Of a stretch of 64,000 nucleotides of DNA, positions 51,701 through 61,036 are shown piece by piece. Source of the stretch: PWQG01 sp040882255 (GTDB lineage: Bacteria; Pseudomonadota; Gammaproteobacteria; Pseudomonadales; Pseudohongiellaceae); NCBI GenBank assembly GCA_040882255.1, contig JBBEBP010000016.1, positions 62,001 to 126,000 of the forward strand, given 5' to 3'. The notes beneath the pieces were generated by a model. It was not told the DNA's origin, made no database searches, and saw only the letters and a list, made by a program, of their open reading frames with translations. Made by a program: the position numbers and the translations under genes. Position 1 is the stretch's first letter; every line of letters starts with the position of its first letter.

Positions 51701-52781
51701 GAAACCTCCTGGTGGTTTGAGCCAGCTCGACCAGCAATGACTCCATCCGTTGCCAGTACTCGGATTCAAGATAGTCATTCTTACGGCCTCTCAACAGCAC
51801 CACGGACCGCTCCAGCTCCTGCATGCGGGCCCGCAGCTCCTGTGCTTGCGGCGAAAGCTGTTCACGAGCCATCTGCGGGCTATCGAGATAGGCCACTTCC
51901 GCCAACAAGCCGTCTCCCTGCAACGGCTCCGGTTCTGCCACGAAATTCCCGTCTCCCGAATCATCCAGTACGGCATGCTCCGTGGCAAGACGGCCCTGCT
52001 CTTCGTACCAGCCCTCCACACTGCGCCGCGTATGATTGAACACTTCCAGCAATGACAGCCGTCCATTACGGTCCAGGTCCGCATTGCGTTCTTCCAGGGC
52101 CTCAACCAGGAATCCGCTGAACATGGTGTCATAGCGCTCTGCGGGCGAGCGAGTCGCGGAAATGATCACACGCCCCGGCGCCGACAACGCCTCGGAAAAG
52201 GGATAGCTGGCACTTGTTGTATTGATCACGGCGATATCCACGCCTTCGAAGGGTTCCAGCATGTCGGCGAATTCGCTGGCCGTGACATCCGGCCCGGCGT
52301 TGTTGATACGCGCCTCACCAAAACGGCTGGAGCCATGGCCGATAAGGATCACGGTGAGCTGGTCTCCCGGCGCCGCGCGCGTGGCGAGATCCTCCATGAA
52401 AGAGGCGACATCCTCCCGCCGGGTGGAACCATCAACCCTCTCGCCGGGCGCCGCATCCGTCTTGCCTTCATCGAACAGCAACGTGATGCTGTTCTCCCGG
52501 TACCCGAGTGCCGGAAACAGGTCATGCAGGTCGGCACTCCATTCGGCGAAACGTTGCCGGGCTGCAGGGGTGGCACCCGGTCCATTGATGATCAGCAGGT
52601 ATTTCTCCCGGCCGGGCACCTCCCGAAACCAGGGCATTTCCTCATTATCGATGCCGTCCGGTCCCTGCCGGGAGTCGCCACTGTCCTGTGCATGGACCGA
52701 TAAACTACCCGACACCAGCCCCAGAACAAGGAGGAGGACGATGGGGGGCAGCCGGTTCAGCCGTCGAGATCCTGCACTCAT
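51687..52781 (-). CDS. Exported caspase/C13-like fold protein with altered catalytic Cys
   Basis: The 364-aa protein has a signal peptide (LPPIVLLLVLGLVSGSLSVHA) and a caspase-hemoglobinase-type core: YLLIINGPGA as first strand, LTVILIGHGSS holding the catalytic His, then VINTTSASYPFSEALSAPGR, where family members have NACYSG-type nucleophile Cys. Aligning FSEALSAPGR with the usual FIEALSAPGR puts a Ser at the Cys position. The C-terminal part has EF-hand-like DLDRNGRLSLLE and a coiled coil. It is probably a pseudo-peptidase or has a Ser nucleophile. It overlaps its neighbours on both sides in the operon. Confidence 0.75.
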   Translation of the reverse strand: MSAGSRRLNRLPPIVLLLVLGLVSGSLSVHAQDSGDSRQGPDGIDNEEMPWFREVPGREKYLLIINGPGATPAARQRFAEWSADLHDLFPALGYRENSITLLFDEGKTDAAPGERVDGSTRREDVASFMEDLATRAAPGDQLTVILIGHGSSRFGEARINNAGPDVTASEFADMLEPFEGVDIAVINTTSASYPFSEALSAPGRVIISATRSPAERYDTMFSGFLVEALEERNADLDRNGRLSLLEVFNHTRRSVEGWYEEQGRLATEHAVLDDSGDGNFVAEPEPLQGDGLLAEVAYLDSPQMAREQLSPQAQELRARMQELERSVVLLRGRKNDYLESEYWQRMESLLVELAQTTRRFHELP

Positions 52782-55078
52782 GACAACCCCTTCTGGCGGC
52801 GTAACACCCAGTCAGCGCACAACAACGCAATCAGCAACAATAACAGGACCGGCTGATCCCACAGATCCTCCCGTACCTGTTCGGTAAACGCGCTGGGTGT
52901 GTATTCAATGTCATCCAGAAGCCTGCCATGAGCCCCGATGTCGTAGTAGCGACCACCGCCCGCCTCGGCCAGGCGGCTCAGGAGATTGCGATCCAGGCCG
53001 GGATCGACGAATTCGCGCCGCGATGGCGTCACGACGAAGGCGCCGCGCACCTCTTCGTCCAGGCCGGGCCCGGTCGTACTGGTCGAGTCTACGGTCGCGC
53101 GGTGTACTCCTTCCGAAGCGGCAACGAAGCGGGTCCGGTATACACCGTCTTCGTCTATATCCCATTCCATCTGCCGGTCTTCGACGTTGCCTTCCGCGTC
53201 AACCACCTGCAGCCAGGCCGCCGCATCGTTATCCGGCCGGTATTGATCATCACGAACCCGCGCCGTCACGTTCACTTCATCCCCGGTGTGATAGAACGGC
53301 TCGTCAAAGGTCAACTCGATCCGTGACGGGGCAGACGCGGAAAGCCACCGCAGCATCTGCCGCCACAATCGCTCATGACTGTCGTCAGAGGAGTCCATCA
53401 GCATCTGCCAGCGCCAGGTGCTGGCTGTGGTCAGCGACACGGTGCGGCCACTGCCATACCGCTGGGTGGCCAGTACTGGCAGAGCCCGGCCTTGCCAGGT
53501 CAATGTCGGATGCTCCATGAGCACCGTGGCCCCGGGCTTGGGCCGGCCAGTCGCGTAGATTCCCTGCAAAGCGGGAAGACCCGCCCAGCGGGCGCGGTTA
53601 CCGCTCTCGTTGTCATCCAGGCGGAGCAGCGGTGAAAGCGCTCCGTCCGCAGTAAGACGGGGATTGTACAGTTCTCCGGTGGCGTGACTGCCACGCCGGA
53701 TACCGCCCTGCAGATGGTCAGGCAGCACATCGCTGCGCACCAGGCTCAGTGGCAACATTTCCGCCAACGGCGAGTCGGTTAGCGTGTCTTCCACCATTCC
53801 ACTGACCAGCAATCCGCCACCCCGCTCATCCACAAAACCCCGGATCATCTCCAGCTGTTCGGCGGTGAAGAAATCACGGCCCACATCTCCGATGACCAAA
53901 CCTGCGTACGCGTACAGGTCCTCTCGGTCATCCGGAAAACCACCACTCAACTCCCGGGCATTGTCCAGCCCCTGCCGGTACAGGCGGCCCGGACCGGTCT
54001 CCAGCAGGGACGCCAGGCGCAGATTATCGTCATTGCCCGCAGCGCGGCGGATGAATTTGTATTCATTGCGGGGATGGCCTTCCACATACAACAGGTTCAG
54101 CGGTGGCTTGCGGGAGTTATCCACCAGGAAGGGGTACCGGTTATTCGGCGCGATCCGCTCTCCATCCTGCAACTCCAGTATGGCATCGTAGACAATCGCT
54201 TCCCGGCGCGCCGGCTCCAGGGTCAGTTCATAGCGCCGGGTGGCACCATCGGGGGCCAGCTGTATATTCTGACTCGCCACTTCGGTCTCGCCATCAAGAA
54301 TGCGCAGCTCCATCGGCTGATCGGCGTAGCCACGCTGCCGCACCTCCACCTGGACCGTAAACACCTCGTCGTCCAGTATGGTGGAATCGGCCTGCACGTC
54401 GACAATGCTGATGTCCCTGGCAATCTCTTCCTGCCCGACTCCCAGCGTGAACACCGGCACATCCCTGGCACCAAGATCTCTCGCCAGGTTTACGGCCTCC
54501 TCCCCACTGGCGTCCGCACCGTCGCTGACCACCACCACGCCGCCCAGTGCCAGGCCGCCCAATTGTTCATTGACCCGTGACAGCGCCTGTCCGATCCGGG
54601 AATCATTGCCGCCACCCTGCAGTGCCTGCGCAGACTCGAGGCGTCGTGTGTCCCTGTCAAAGCCGAAAAGCCGCACCTGAAAGAGCTCACTCAGTGAGGA
54701 CACCAGGCCATTCTCGCCCTCCAGCGCCTGCCGTACGGAATTCAGCCGTGAACCCTGGTCGGTATCCGTTACCGTCATGCTGGCCGAATCATCCACCACC
54801 ACCGCCAGCCAGGTCTCCTGGGGACGGACCTGTTCGGTGGTTACCGAGGGGCGAAGCAGCATCAGGAACAAAAGCAAGAGCACGGTCACGCGCAGACCGA
54901 TGAACAGGTGACGCCAGCGGTTGGCAACCGGCCGGGTCGTGCTGCGATACAGCCACCAGACACATCCGCCCAGCGCCGCGACCACAAGGACGGCCAGCAG
55001 CGGATGCAGGGCATGGGCGAATTCGAACCGTCCTTCGCGCAGCGCCTCCAATACATGTGGTTCCAGGAAAAAGTCCAT
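52778..55078 (-). CDS. Membrane protein with vWA and glutamine-amidotransferase-like domains
   Basis: The 766-aa protein has two N-terminal membrane helices (PLLAVLVVAALGGCVWWLY, VTVLLLLFLMLLRPS), a vWA domain with intact metal site VVVDDSASMTVTD, beta-sandwich segments, an amidotransferase-like Rossmann part (LNLLYVEGHPRNE; GGGLLVSGM) without a catalytic Cys-His pair, and a final helix (VLLLLLIALLCADWVL). Similar proteins occur in BatA/MoxR gene clusters. It starts 2 bp after the DUF4175 gene. Both DUF4175 and this protein anchor the system in the inner membrane with large periplasmic parts. Confidence 0.85.
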   Translation of the reverse strand: MDFFLEPHVLEALREGRFEFAHALHPLLAVLVVAALGGCVWWLYRSTTRPVANRWRHLFIGLRVTVLLLLFLMLLRPSVTTEQVRPQETWLAVVVDDSASMTVTDTDQGSRLNSVRQALEGENGLVSSLSELFQVRLFGFDRDTRRLESAQALQGGGNDSRIGQALSRVNEQLGGLALGGVVVVSDGADASGEEAVNLARDLGARDVPVFTLGVGQEEIARDISIVDVQADSTILDDEVFTVQVEVRQRGYADQPMELRILDGETEVASQNIQLAPDGATRRYELTLEPARREAIVYDAILELQDGERIAPNNRYPFLVDNSRKPPLNLLYVEGHPRNEYKFIRRAAGNDDNLRLASLLETGPGRLYRQGLDNARELSGGFPDDREDLYAYAGLVIGDVGRDFFTAEQLEMIRGFVDERGGGLLVSGMVEDTLTDSPLAEMLPLSLVRSDVLPDHLQGGIRRGSHATGELYNPRLTADGALSPLLRLDDNESGNRARWAGLPALQGIYATGRPKPGATVLMEHPTLTWQGRALPVLATQRYGSGRTVSLTTASTWRWQMLMDSSDDSHERLWRQMLRWLSASAPSRIELTFDEPFYHTGDEVNVTARVRDDQYRPDNDAAAWLQVVDAEGNVEDRQMEWDIDEDGVYRTRFVAASEGVHRATVDSTSTTGPGLDEEVRGAFVVTPSRREFVDPGLDRNLLSRLAEAGGGRYYDIGAHGRLLDDIEYTPSAFTEQVREDLWDQPVLLLLLIALLCADWVLRRQKGLS

Positions 55079-55080
55079 CG

Positions 55081-58000
55081 TTACTGCGCGGCTTCCGCGG
55101 AACCCCCATTGTCTGCACCGCCATCGGACAGCGCCCGGTAGTAGGCCTCCACCAGGCGCTGGTACTGCTCCGGCACCTCCTCATCCGCCAGTGCGTACAG
55201 ACGCTGCTCGATCGCTTCCAGCTCGGCCCGGCTCCGTAGTTCACCTTCCAGCTCCACCAGCGGCTCCAACAACCGTTCCAGCAACTCCGGCTGACTCATG
55301 AAGTCTTCCAGCCCCTGTTGTGTAATCAGAGAGCGGACGGAGCGGGCGTTACCCAACGCCAACGCCTCACCGTCTTCCGGGATTCCGCCATTCGCGTCAC
55401 TCTGGCCGCGCTGTTGTCCTTGTTGTTGACCCTGCCCCTGCTGCTGCCGTTGCAGATTGTCGGTCAACTGCTGTGCCAGCCGGCGGGAGGATTCGAGTTG
55501 CTCCCTCATTTCCCCCACACCCCCGGCCTGCTGCGATTGCTGCCGGGCTTCCGCCTGCTGCCGCAGACTCTCCAGCTGCTCCCGCAGTTGTGCCGCATCC
55601 TCAGCGGCCTGCATGACCGGGCTCTGCAGCCCTTCTCCCGAGTCGTCCACCGGGTTCATCTGCTGCAGGGTACGTTCCAGCGAGGCGAGCTGCTCACTGA
55701 TATCCCCCTCCATCTCCGCAGACAGGTTCACCATGCCGCTATTCAGTGCCCGGTTGGCATTGTCCATCTGTTCCCGCAGGGGACTGGCTTCACGGCTGGC
55801 CCGCTGCGCCCGGTTCAGCAGGGCGCGGTCCTCCTCACCACCACGGGCCAGCAGGGCCCTGAGCATGCTCTCGATATCCTGCAACTGTTGTTGCTGCCGG
55901 CGCTGCTGATCAATCAGCTCCTGCACCCGTTCGTCGCTACGGGCGCTCTGGCGGTCCTGCCCCAGGCCCTGTTCCCGGCTCAACTCGTCCAGTGTCTGCT
56001 GCAAATCCCGCTGCTGCTGGACCAGTTGTTGCCCCTGTTCGCTGATATTGCGCGCCAGCTGATTGACCGATCCGCTTTCCTGTTCCTGCCGTTGCATGTT
56101 CTGCTGCTGTTCCCGCAGCGTCTCCAGGGCCCGCTGACTGCGGGCAGCCGCCTGGGCGGGCGTTGTTGCCTCTGCCGCATCCTGCATCTGTTCCAGCGCC
56201 CGCTGCATCTGTTCCGTGCCGGACTGGTCGGTGGACGATTGCCCGGGCTGCCGGCCGCTCTGACGCTGCGCCATCTGACGCTGCATCTGCTCCAGCTCGG
56301 TGCGCAGCCGTTCCTGCTCCCGCCGCAGACGTTCCAGTTCCCGGCGCTGCTGCTCCTCCGTCATGTCCTCCATGCGGCGTGACAGATCGCGTTGCGCCCG
56401 GCTGAGGGACTCCTGACGCTGTGCCAGTTCTTCCAGGCGGCTGGCTTCTTCACTCTGCGCCTGCTGTCCGCCCCGTTGTGGAGTCTCATAACGGTTTTCG
56501 TTCTGTCCCATTTCCATTTCAAACAGTTCGCGCAGATCCGTGTTCTCCTGCTGTCGTCCATTACTACCGCCTCCTCCGGCGGTGCGCTGAAAGCTGACAT
56601 CAGTCTGGTTGATGGCCGCCTCGGCGCGCATCACGAACTGCAGGGCCTGCTGCTCCGGCTGCAGGGCTCGGGTCACCTGCTCCTCATCCAGCGCGCCAGC
56701 CGCCGCCTGCATCCCGGCGATGGCCTGTTCCAGGCTGGAGACGGCGCGCGCATAACTGTCGTCGGCGAAGTCCAGGCGCTCGGACAGGCGATCAATGGAC
56801 ATGCGGGCGCGCTGTACGGCCTCGCGCTGCGACTCGGCCAGTACGGCGACATCATCGGAGAACTGTCCCGCTTCCATACTGTCCACCTGGTTCCTGAGCT
56901 TCCAGGTCGCAGCGATGATGTCCTTCTGCATTGTCACCAGGGCGCTGTCATCGCCGCCGCCCTGACCGCCGCCACCACCCTGACCACCGCCGCCGGTTTC
57001 CCGGTAACTGGCATCGGTGGGCGTGATCTGCAGAAAATAGATGTCGGAAATCACTTCACTGGGACCGTTCAGTCCGTTGTTGTCCGCCAGCGTCAGGTAA
57101 TAGCTGATGAAATCTCCCGGCTCCACATCCAGCTCTTCCAGGTACAGCCATTCGCGTCCACTGACCGAGTCGCGCGGCGCTGCTTGCTCGTCCGCTGGCA
57201 TGAAATCCACCGTCTGCTCTTCACGGCCGATGACGGTGTAATGAAGACTGAAGCGGCTGACACCGTAATCGTCCGTGGCATCGGCCTCCAGCAAGACCTC
57301 CTCCAGGGGCATGACTTCCTCGTCCCGGCCCGGGGTGCGCAGCGCCAGTTCCGGTGGCTGATCCTCGATAGAGCGGATGTAATAGTCCAGCGGGTTGTCG
57401 ATCTCCAGTTGTTCACGGTCGGTTGCGGTCACCCGGTACACCGCATCGCTTTCTACCCGGAACGAGGCACTTCCCACCATCGCATCCACGCTCAGGGTAA
57501 CGCGGCGATAATCCTCCGCGCCCGGCTGACCGAACTCCAGCGCTGCCTCCGACACGGGCTTGTTGAAATGAACCCGCAGCGAGACGTCTGTGCCCTCCGG
57601 CACCACCATATCACCGGTGTCTTCCTCGGCCGTATCCTCCATGCCCGTATGGTCCGGGTACCGATAGGCCACATCGATCTGCTCCACCCGCGGCAGGTCG
57701 AACAGGGTCACGCGGAATTCCTGCGAACGGTGCTCGCCATCATCGAAACTGACATAGTAGGTCATATCTTCCCGCAGAGACGGCAGTTCATAACGGAACA
57801 CTGACTCGCTGGCGTCTCCGCCGGCCCTCGACATGTCGGCGGTCTGCCAGTTGACGTTATCCCCGCGCATGCGCAGGGATACCTCGGCGGGATCGGCGTT
57901 GTGAACACGGGCCACGATATCCAGGCCGTCGCCGCGCTGCATACGCTGATCACCCGGCTCGACACGGATATCAACAGCGGCGGGTTCTTCAATGACCTCC

Positions 58001-58587
58001 ATGGCCAGGCGCTCTGACGGACCGGGAAAAGGCCAAAGCAGCTGGCCGCCCGAACGCAGCAGACTGTCCGAAACGGACAACAGGGCCACCGTCACACCCA
58101 GCACCGCCAGGGCCGACAGCCCGGCAACCGGTGCGTTGCGGGAAAACGCCACGCGATCGATCTTTTCGTGCTCGCGCGTAACGTACTGCCCGGCATCCTC
58201 CCAGAGCTGCTCGACAAAACGGACTGAGACGCCTTGCCGGCCGTTACCATCCTCGCCAAACTCCAGGGACGTCAGCAGCCGCTGCTCCAGATCCGGAATA
58301 TTCTCGTCAATATAGTGGGCCAGTTGCCGGTCATCGGAACGCAGCGCCCGCAACCGCCGCCAGCCCAGCCAGACCAGACCGCCGACTCCGGCGAGCCAGA
58401 GCAGGGACAGCAGCCCCTGGACGGCCACCGGCAGAACGAACAATGCCGCCGGCACACTCAATAGCAGGGTCAACAGAAACAGTCCGCTGATCAGCAGACT
58501 GCCGTGATAGAGGATGTACAGCCGGTTGCGTCGTTGGCGGACCTGACGCAGGGTATCGCGCAGGGTGTGCAGAGTCGGAGAGGACAT
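55081..58587 (-). CDS. Very large DUF4175 membrane protein with Gln-rich coiled coil
   Basis: The 1168-aa protein has two N-terminal helices (about 24-80) and a third near residue 165, then beta-sandwich periplasmic repeats (about 200-500), a Gly-Gln linker (GGGGQGGGGGQGGG), and a 550-residue helical region extremely rich in Gln, Arg and Glu (for example QEEQQRRELERLRREQERL-type heptads and QQQGQGQQQGQQRGQ). This matches DUF4175. It begins the MoxR/vWA operon. The start at 58587 was chosen for the MSSPTLHTL N-terminus close to the first helix; it has only a weak ribosome site. Structural scaffold role is inferred. Confidence 0.85.
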   Translation of the reverse strand: MSSPTLHTLRDTLRQVRQRRNRLYILYHGSLLISGLFLLTLLLSVPAALFVLPVAVQGLLSLLWLAGVGGLVWLGWRRLRALRSDDRQLAHYIDENIPDLEQRLLTSLEFGEDGNGRQGVSVRFVEQLWEDAGQYVTREHEKIDRVAFSRNAPVAGLSALAVLGVTVALLSVSDSLLRSGGQLLWPFPGPSERLAMEVIEEPAAVDIRVEPGDQRMQRGDGLDIVARVHNADPAEVSLRMRGDNVNWQTADMSRAGGDASESVFRYELPSLREDMTYYVSFDDGEHRSQEFRVTLFDLPRVEQIDVAYRYPDHTGMEDTAEEDTGDMVVPEGTDVSLRVHFNKPVSEAALEFGQPGAEDYRRVTLSVDAMVGSASFRVESDAVYRVTATDREQLEIDNPLDYYIRSIEDQPPELALRTPGRDEEVMPLEEVLLEADATDDYGVSRFSLHYTVIGREEQTVDFMPADEQAAPRDSVSGREWLYLEELDVEPGDFISYYLTLADNNGLNGPSEVISDIYFLQITPTDASYRETGGGGQGGGGGQGGGDDSALVTMQKDIIAATWKLRNQVDSMEAGQFSDDVAVLAESQREAVQRARMSIDRLSERLDFADDSYARAVSSLEQAIAGMQAAAGALDEEQVTRALQPEQQALQFVMRAEAAINQTDVSFQRTAGGGGSNGRQQENTDLRELFEMEMGQNENRYETPQRGGQQAQSEEASRLEELAQRQESLSRAQRDLSRRMEDMTEEQQRRELERLRREQERLRTELEQMQRQMAQRQSGRQPGQSSTDQSGTEQMQRALEQMQDAAEATTPAQAAARSQRALETLREQQQNMQRQEQESGSVNQLARNISEQGQQLVQQQRDLQQTLDELSREQGLGQDRQSARSDERVQELIDQQRRQQQQLQDIESMLRALLARGGEEDRALLNRAQRASREASPLREQMDNANRALNSGMVNLSAEMEGDISEQLASLERTLQQMNPVDDSGEGLQSPVMQAAEDAAQLREQLESLRQQAEARQQSQQAGGVGEMREQLESSRRLAQQLTDNLQRQQQGQGQQQGQQRGQSDANGGIPEDGEALALGNARSVRSLITQQGLEDFMSQPELLERLLEPLVELEGELRSRAELEAIEQRLYALADEEVPEQYQRLVEAYYRALSDGGADNGGSAEAAQ

Positions 58588-58656
58588 AAGCGTATCTGCC
58601 TTGGTTATACGGTCCGGAACGGTCGGGCCCACATATCCCCTGTGTACCTGCCCACA

Positions 58657-58686
58657 ACTATCCCACTAACTCACCGCCCAAGGCAA
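58657..58686 (-). promoter_or_regulatory. Candidate promoter of the MoxR/vWA operon
   Basis: On the minus strand TTGCCT (58686-58681) and GATAGT (58662-58657) are 18 bases apart; the predicted start near 58650 gives a leader of about 60 bases. Match is moderate. Confidence 0.3.
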
Positions 58687-58702
58687 GTCGGCTCCACCGG
58701 TC

Positions 58703-59308
58703 TCAGCCGTCCGTCTGCCTCGGTCCGGCCACCCCCGGGGGCACGTAAAACGCGGAGTCGGGAGGGTACACTTCGATATCCGCCCGGCGCATGGCGCGGC
58801 AGAGCGAGCGCACATCACGATAGGCACTCAGGGTTACCAGTGTCTTACGCGTGGGCAAGGGCAGACGGATCGTTCCCGTCTCGCACAGGGCCAGTGCCCG
58901 GCGAGGTGTCAGCCACCGGTGATCGAGGATCTCGTCGTTGTCGACCACGACCGGCACCCTGTCGGGGAAGGGACAGACGAAAAACCAGGTAGCGTAACGG
59001 CGTGGTGGTCCGAGTGGCGTGGTCCAGTGGGAAATATGGATGAACTGCCCGGCATCCACTGTTATGCCGGCCTCTTCCCGAGTCTCACGAATGGCCGCCC
59101 GCCGGGCTGCCTCGAACTCCGCATCATGGGTGCCGCCAGAGCCATGCCTTCCGGGATAATCATCCGGCTCGATCTTGCCACCCGGAAATACCCAGGCGCC
59201 CCCCTCGAACACGAGGCGGCTGTTGCGCAACAGTAACAGTGTCTCTATATCATCCGTCGCACCACTGTCTCTGACCAGTACAACGGTGCTGGCGGCCCTT
59301 GGCTCCAT
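58703..59308 (-). CDS. Nudix hydrolase
   Basis: The 201-aa protein has a Nudix box split by an insertion: WVFPGGKIEPDD, then about 20 extra residues, then AARRAAIRETREEAGI. Such insertions are seen in the NUDT19-like subgroup, some of which hydrolyse CoA or dinucleotide substrates; the true substrate is unknown. The start at 59308 follows GGGAGAG. It is co-oriented with the ligase gene upstream (124 bp gap). Cytoplasmic. Confidence 0.9.
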   Translation of the reverse strand: MEPRAASTVVLVRDSGATDDIETLLLLRNSRLVFEGGAWVFPGGKIEPDDYPGRHGSGGTHDAEFEAARRAAIRETREEAGITVDAGQFIHISHWTTPLGPPRRYATWFFVCPFPDRVPVVVDNDEILDHRWLTPRRALALCETGTIRLPLPTRKTLVTLSAYRDVRSLCRAMRRADIEVYPPDSAFYVPPGVAGPRQTDG

Positions 59309-59432
59309 AGGGTTCTCTCCCGTCCTGACCCGGCAGTGGGCCGGGTTCAAACGGATCAGCCCCCTTTTCTGACCCGTCTTGCTCTTTTTAACTGAATCCC
59401 GCCCGCCAGGCAAGCCAGGCAGCCAGCACCGC

Positions 59433-61001
59433 TCACCGGGACGTTTCCAGCCTGTGTTTGAGTACCTTGCCGGAAGGCGCGCTGGGCAGAGAGTCACGGA
59501 ACTCGATGCGCGAGGGTCGCTTGTAGGCGGTCAACAGCGGCCGTACGAAGTCCAGTAACGTTTTTTCATCCAGGGTGCTGCCCTCCACCCGCTGCACATA
59601 GGCAACCACTTCCTCATTGCCATCCGCCTGCTCACCGATCACGGCACACAGAAGCACCTCGGGATGGTTACCCAGCGCCGCTTCCACCTCTGGAGGATAG
59701 ACATTGAAGCCGGAATGGATGATCAGCTCCTTGCTGCGTCCGGCGATGAAGACATTGCCATCCGCATCCTGCCAGACCAGGTCTCCGGTATTGAGGAAAT
59801 CCTCGTTGTCCAGCACCGCTGCCGTTGCCACCGGATTGCGGTAATAGCCGCGCATGACGTTGGGTCCGCGGATATGCAGCTCCCCCACTTTTCCCGGCGC
59901 CACGTCCCGCCCTTGCGGTCCCACTACGCGTACATCCAGCCCCGGCAGCGGCCTGCCTACGGAGCAACTCGTCAGCGGCTCGTTGTAACGCACCTGACAG
60001 ATCGTGGGTCCGCTCTCGGTCATGCCGTAGGCATTCAGCAGGGGCATGCCAAAGCGCTGCTCCACATCCGCCTTGAGACCCGGCTCCAGCGGCGCGCCAC
60101 CCGAATACATGAACCGCAGACCGGGCAATCCGCCCGTTGGCAGGCCATACTGGCGGATATGATCGGCCAGGCGGGCGAACAGCGTGGGGACGCCGAACAG
60201 ACCGGTGATGTTGTCCCGCAGCAGTGCCGACATGGTGCGGTCCGGCTCGAAGCGGTCCGACAGCACCAGTTCCGCTCCCTTGAACAGACAGGCCAGGAAT
60301 ACCGCCGACAATCCGAACACATGGGAGACGGGCAGCACACCATAGACATGGTCATCGTCCTGCAGGCCGCGCAACGCAGCAGTCACAGCCGCCACATACA
60401 GGATGTTGCGGTGGGTCAGCATGACCCCTTTGGGGTCTCCCGTGGTGCCGGTAGTGTAGATCAGGGCGAATACACGATCATTGCCCTGCGCTTCATCCTG
60501 TTCGGCAATTGCATCCGGGTCATGCAACAGACCCAGCGACCGCTTGCCGAGGCAGGTACTCTCGAACCGGTCCCCGGCCTGCCAGGCGTTGAAATGACGG
60601 TGCGCCGCTTCCGAGGCCAGCGTGCAGATCACCAGCCGGGGGCGGCAGTGATCCCGAATCTTTTCCAGCTCCGGCGTGGACATGCGCGCATTGACGATCA
60701 CCGGCCAGGCGCCGACTTCACTGCAGGCCAGGATCAGTTCGCAGGCCGCCACACTGTTCTCACAGACCAACATGACCCGGTCGCCGGCCCGCACACCCCG
60801 TGACACCAACAGTTGCTGTGACTCCCGGATACGCGTGGCCAGCGCGGAATAGGTGCAAGCGTCTCCGGTGTGATCCTTCAGTGCCGGGGCGTCCGGGCGG
60901 GACTGCGCCAGGCGGAACACCGGTTCGCTGACCCGGTCGGGCAGGCCGGCCAGCAACTGCTCCGGTGTTTGACCCAGCAGGGCCAGATCGCTAGATTGCA
61001 T
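59433..61001 (-). CDS. AMP-dependent acyl-CoA synthetase/ligase
   Basis: The 522-aa enzyme of the ANL superfamily has the P-loop YTTGTTGDPKGVMLTH (near 185), the adenylate motif NAYGMTESGPTI, the hinge TGDLVWQDADGNVFIAGRSKE and the C-terminal catalytic Lys in PSAPSGKVLKH. These enzymes activate carboxylic acids as adenylates and pass them to CoA. The carboxylate substrate is unknown, though length fits medium/long-chain acyl-CoA synthetases. The start at 61001 follows AAGGAAAG. It is divergent from the glycosyltransferase gene with only 35 bp between starts. Confidence 0.93.
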   Translation of the reverse strand: MQSSDLALLGQTPEQLLAGLPDRVSEPVFRLAQSRPDAPALKDHTGDACTYSALATRIRESQQLLVSRGVRAGDRVMLVCENSVAACELILACSEVGAWPVIVNARMSTPELEKIRDHCRPRLVICTLASEAAHRHFNAWQAGDRFESTCLGKRSLGLLHDPDAIAEQDEAQGNDRVFALIYTTGTTGDPKGVMLTHRNILYVAAVTAALRGLQDDDHVYGVLPVSHVFGLSAVFLACLFKGAELVLSDRFEPDRTMSALLRDNITGLFGVPTLFARLADHIRQYGLPTGGLPGLRFMYSGGAPLEPGLKADVEQRFGMPLLNAYGMTESGPTICQVRYNEPLTSCSVGRPLPGLDVRVVGPQGRDVAPGKVGELHIRGPNVMRGYYRNPVATAAVLDNEDFLNTGDLVWQDADGNVFIAGRSKELIIHSGFNVYPPEVEAALGNHPEVLLCAVIGEQADGNEEVVAYVQRVEGSTLDEKTLLDFVRPLLTAYKRPSRIEFRDSLPSAPSGKVLKHRLETSR

Positions 61002-61036
61002 ACTCTTTCCTTGAAGGCAGTACAAGACAAGAATCA

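Noticed and set aside
50405..52039. A 544-codon plus-strand frame opposite the TPR/peptidase gene
   Set aside because: No ribosome site or recognisable domain; the opposite strand has clear signal peptide, TPR and HExxH features.
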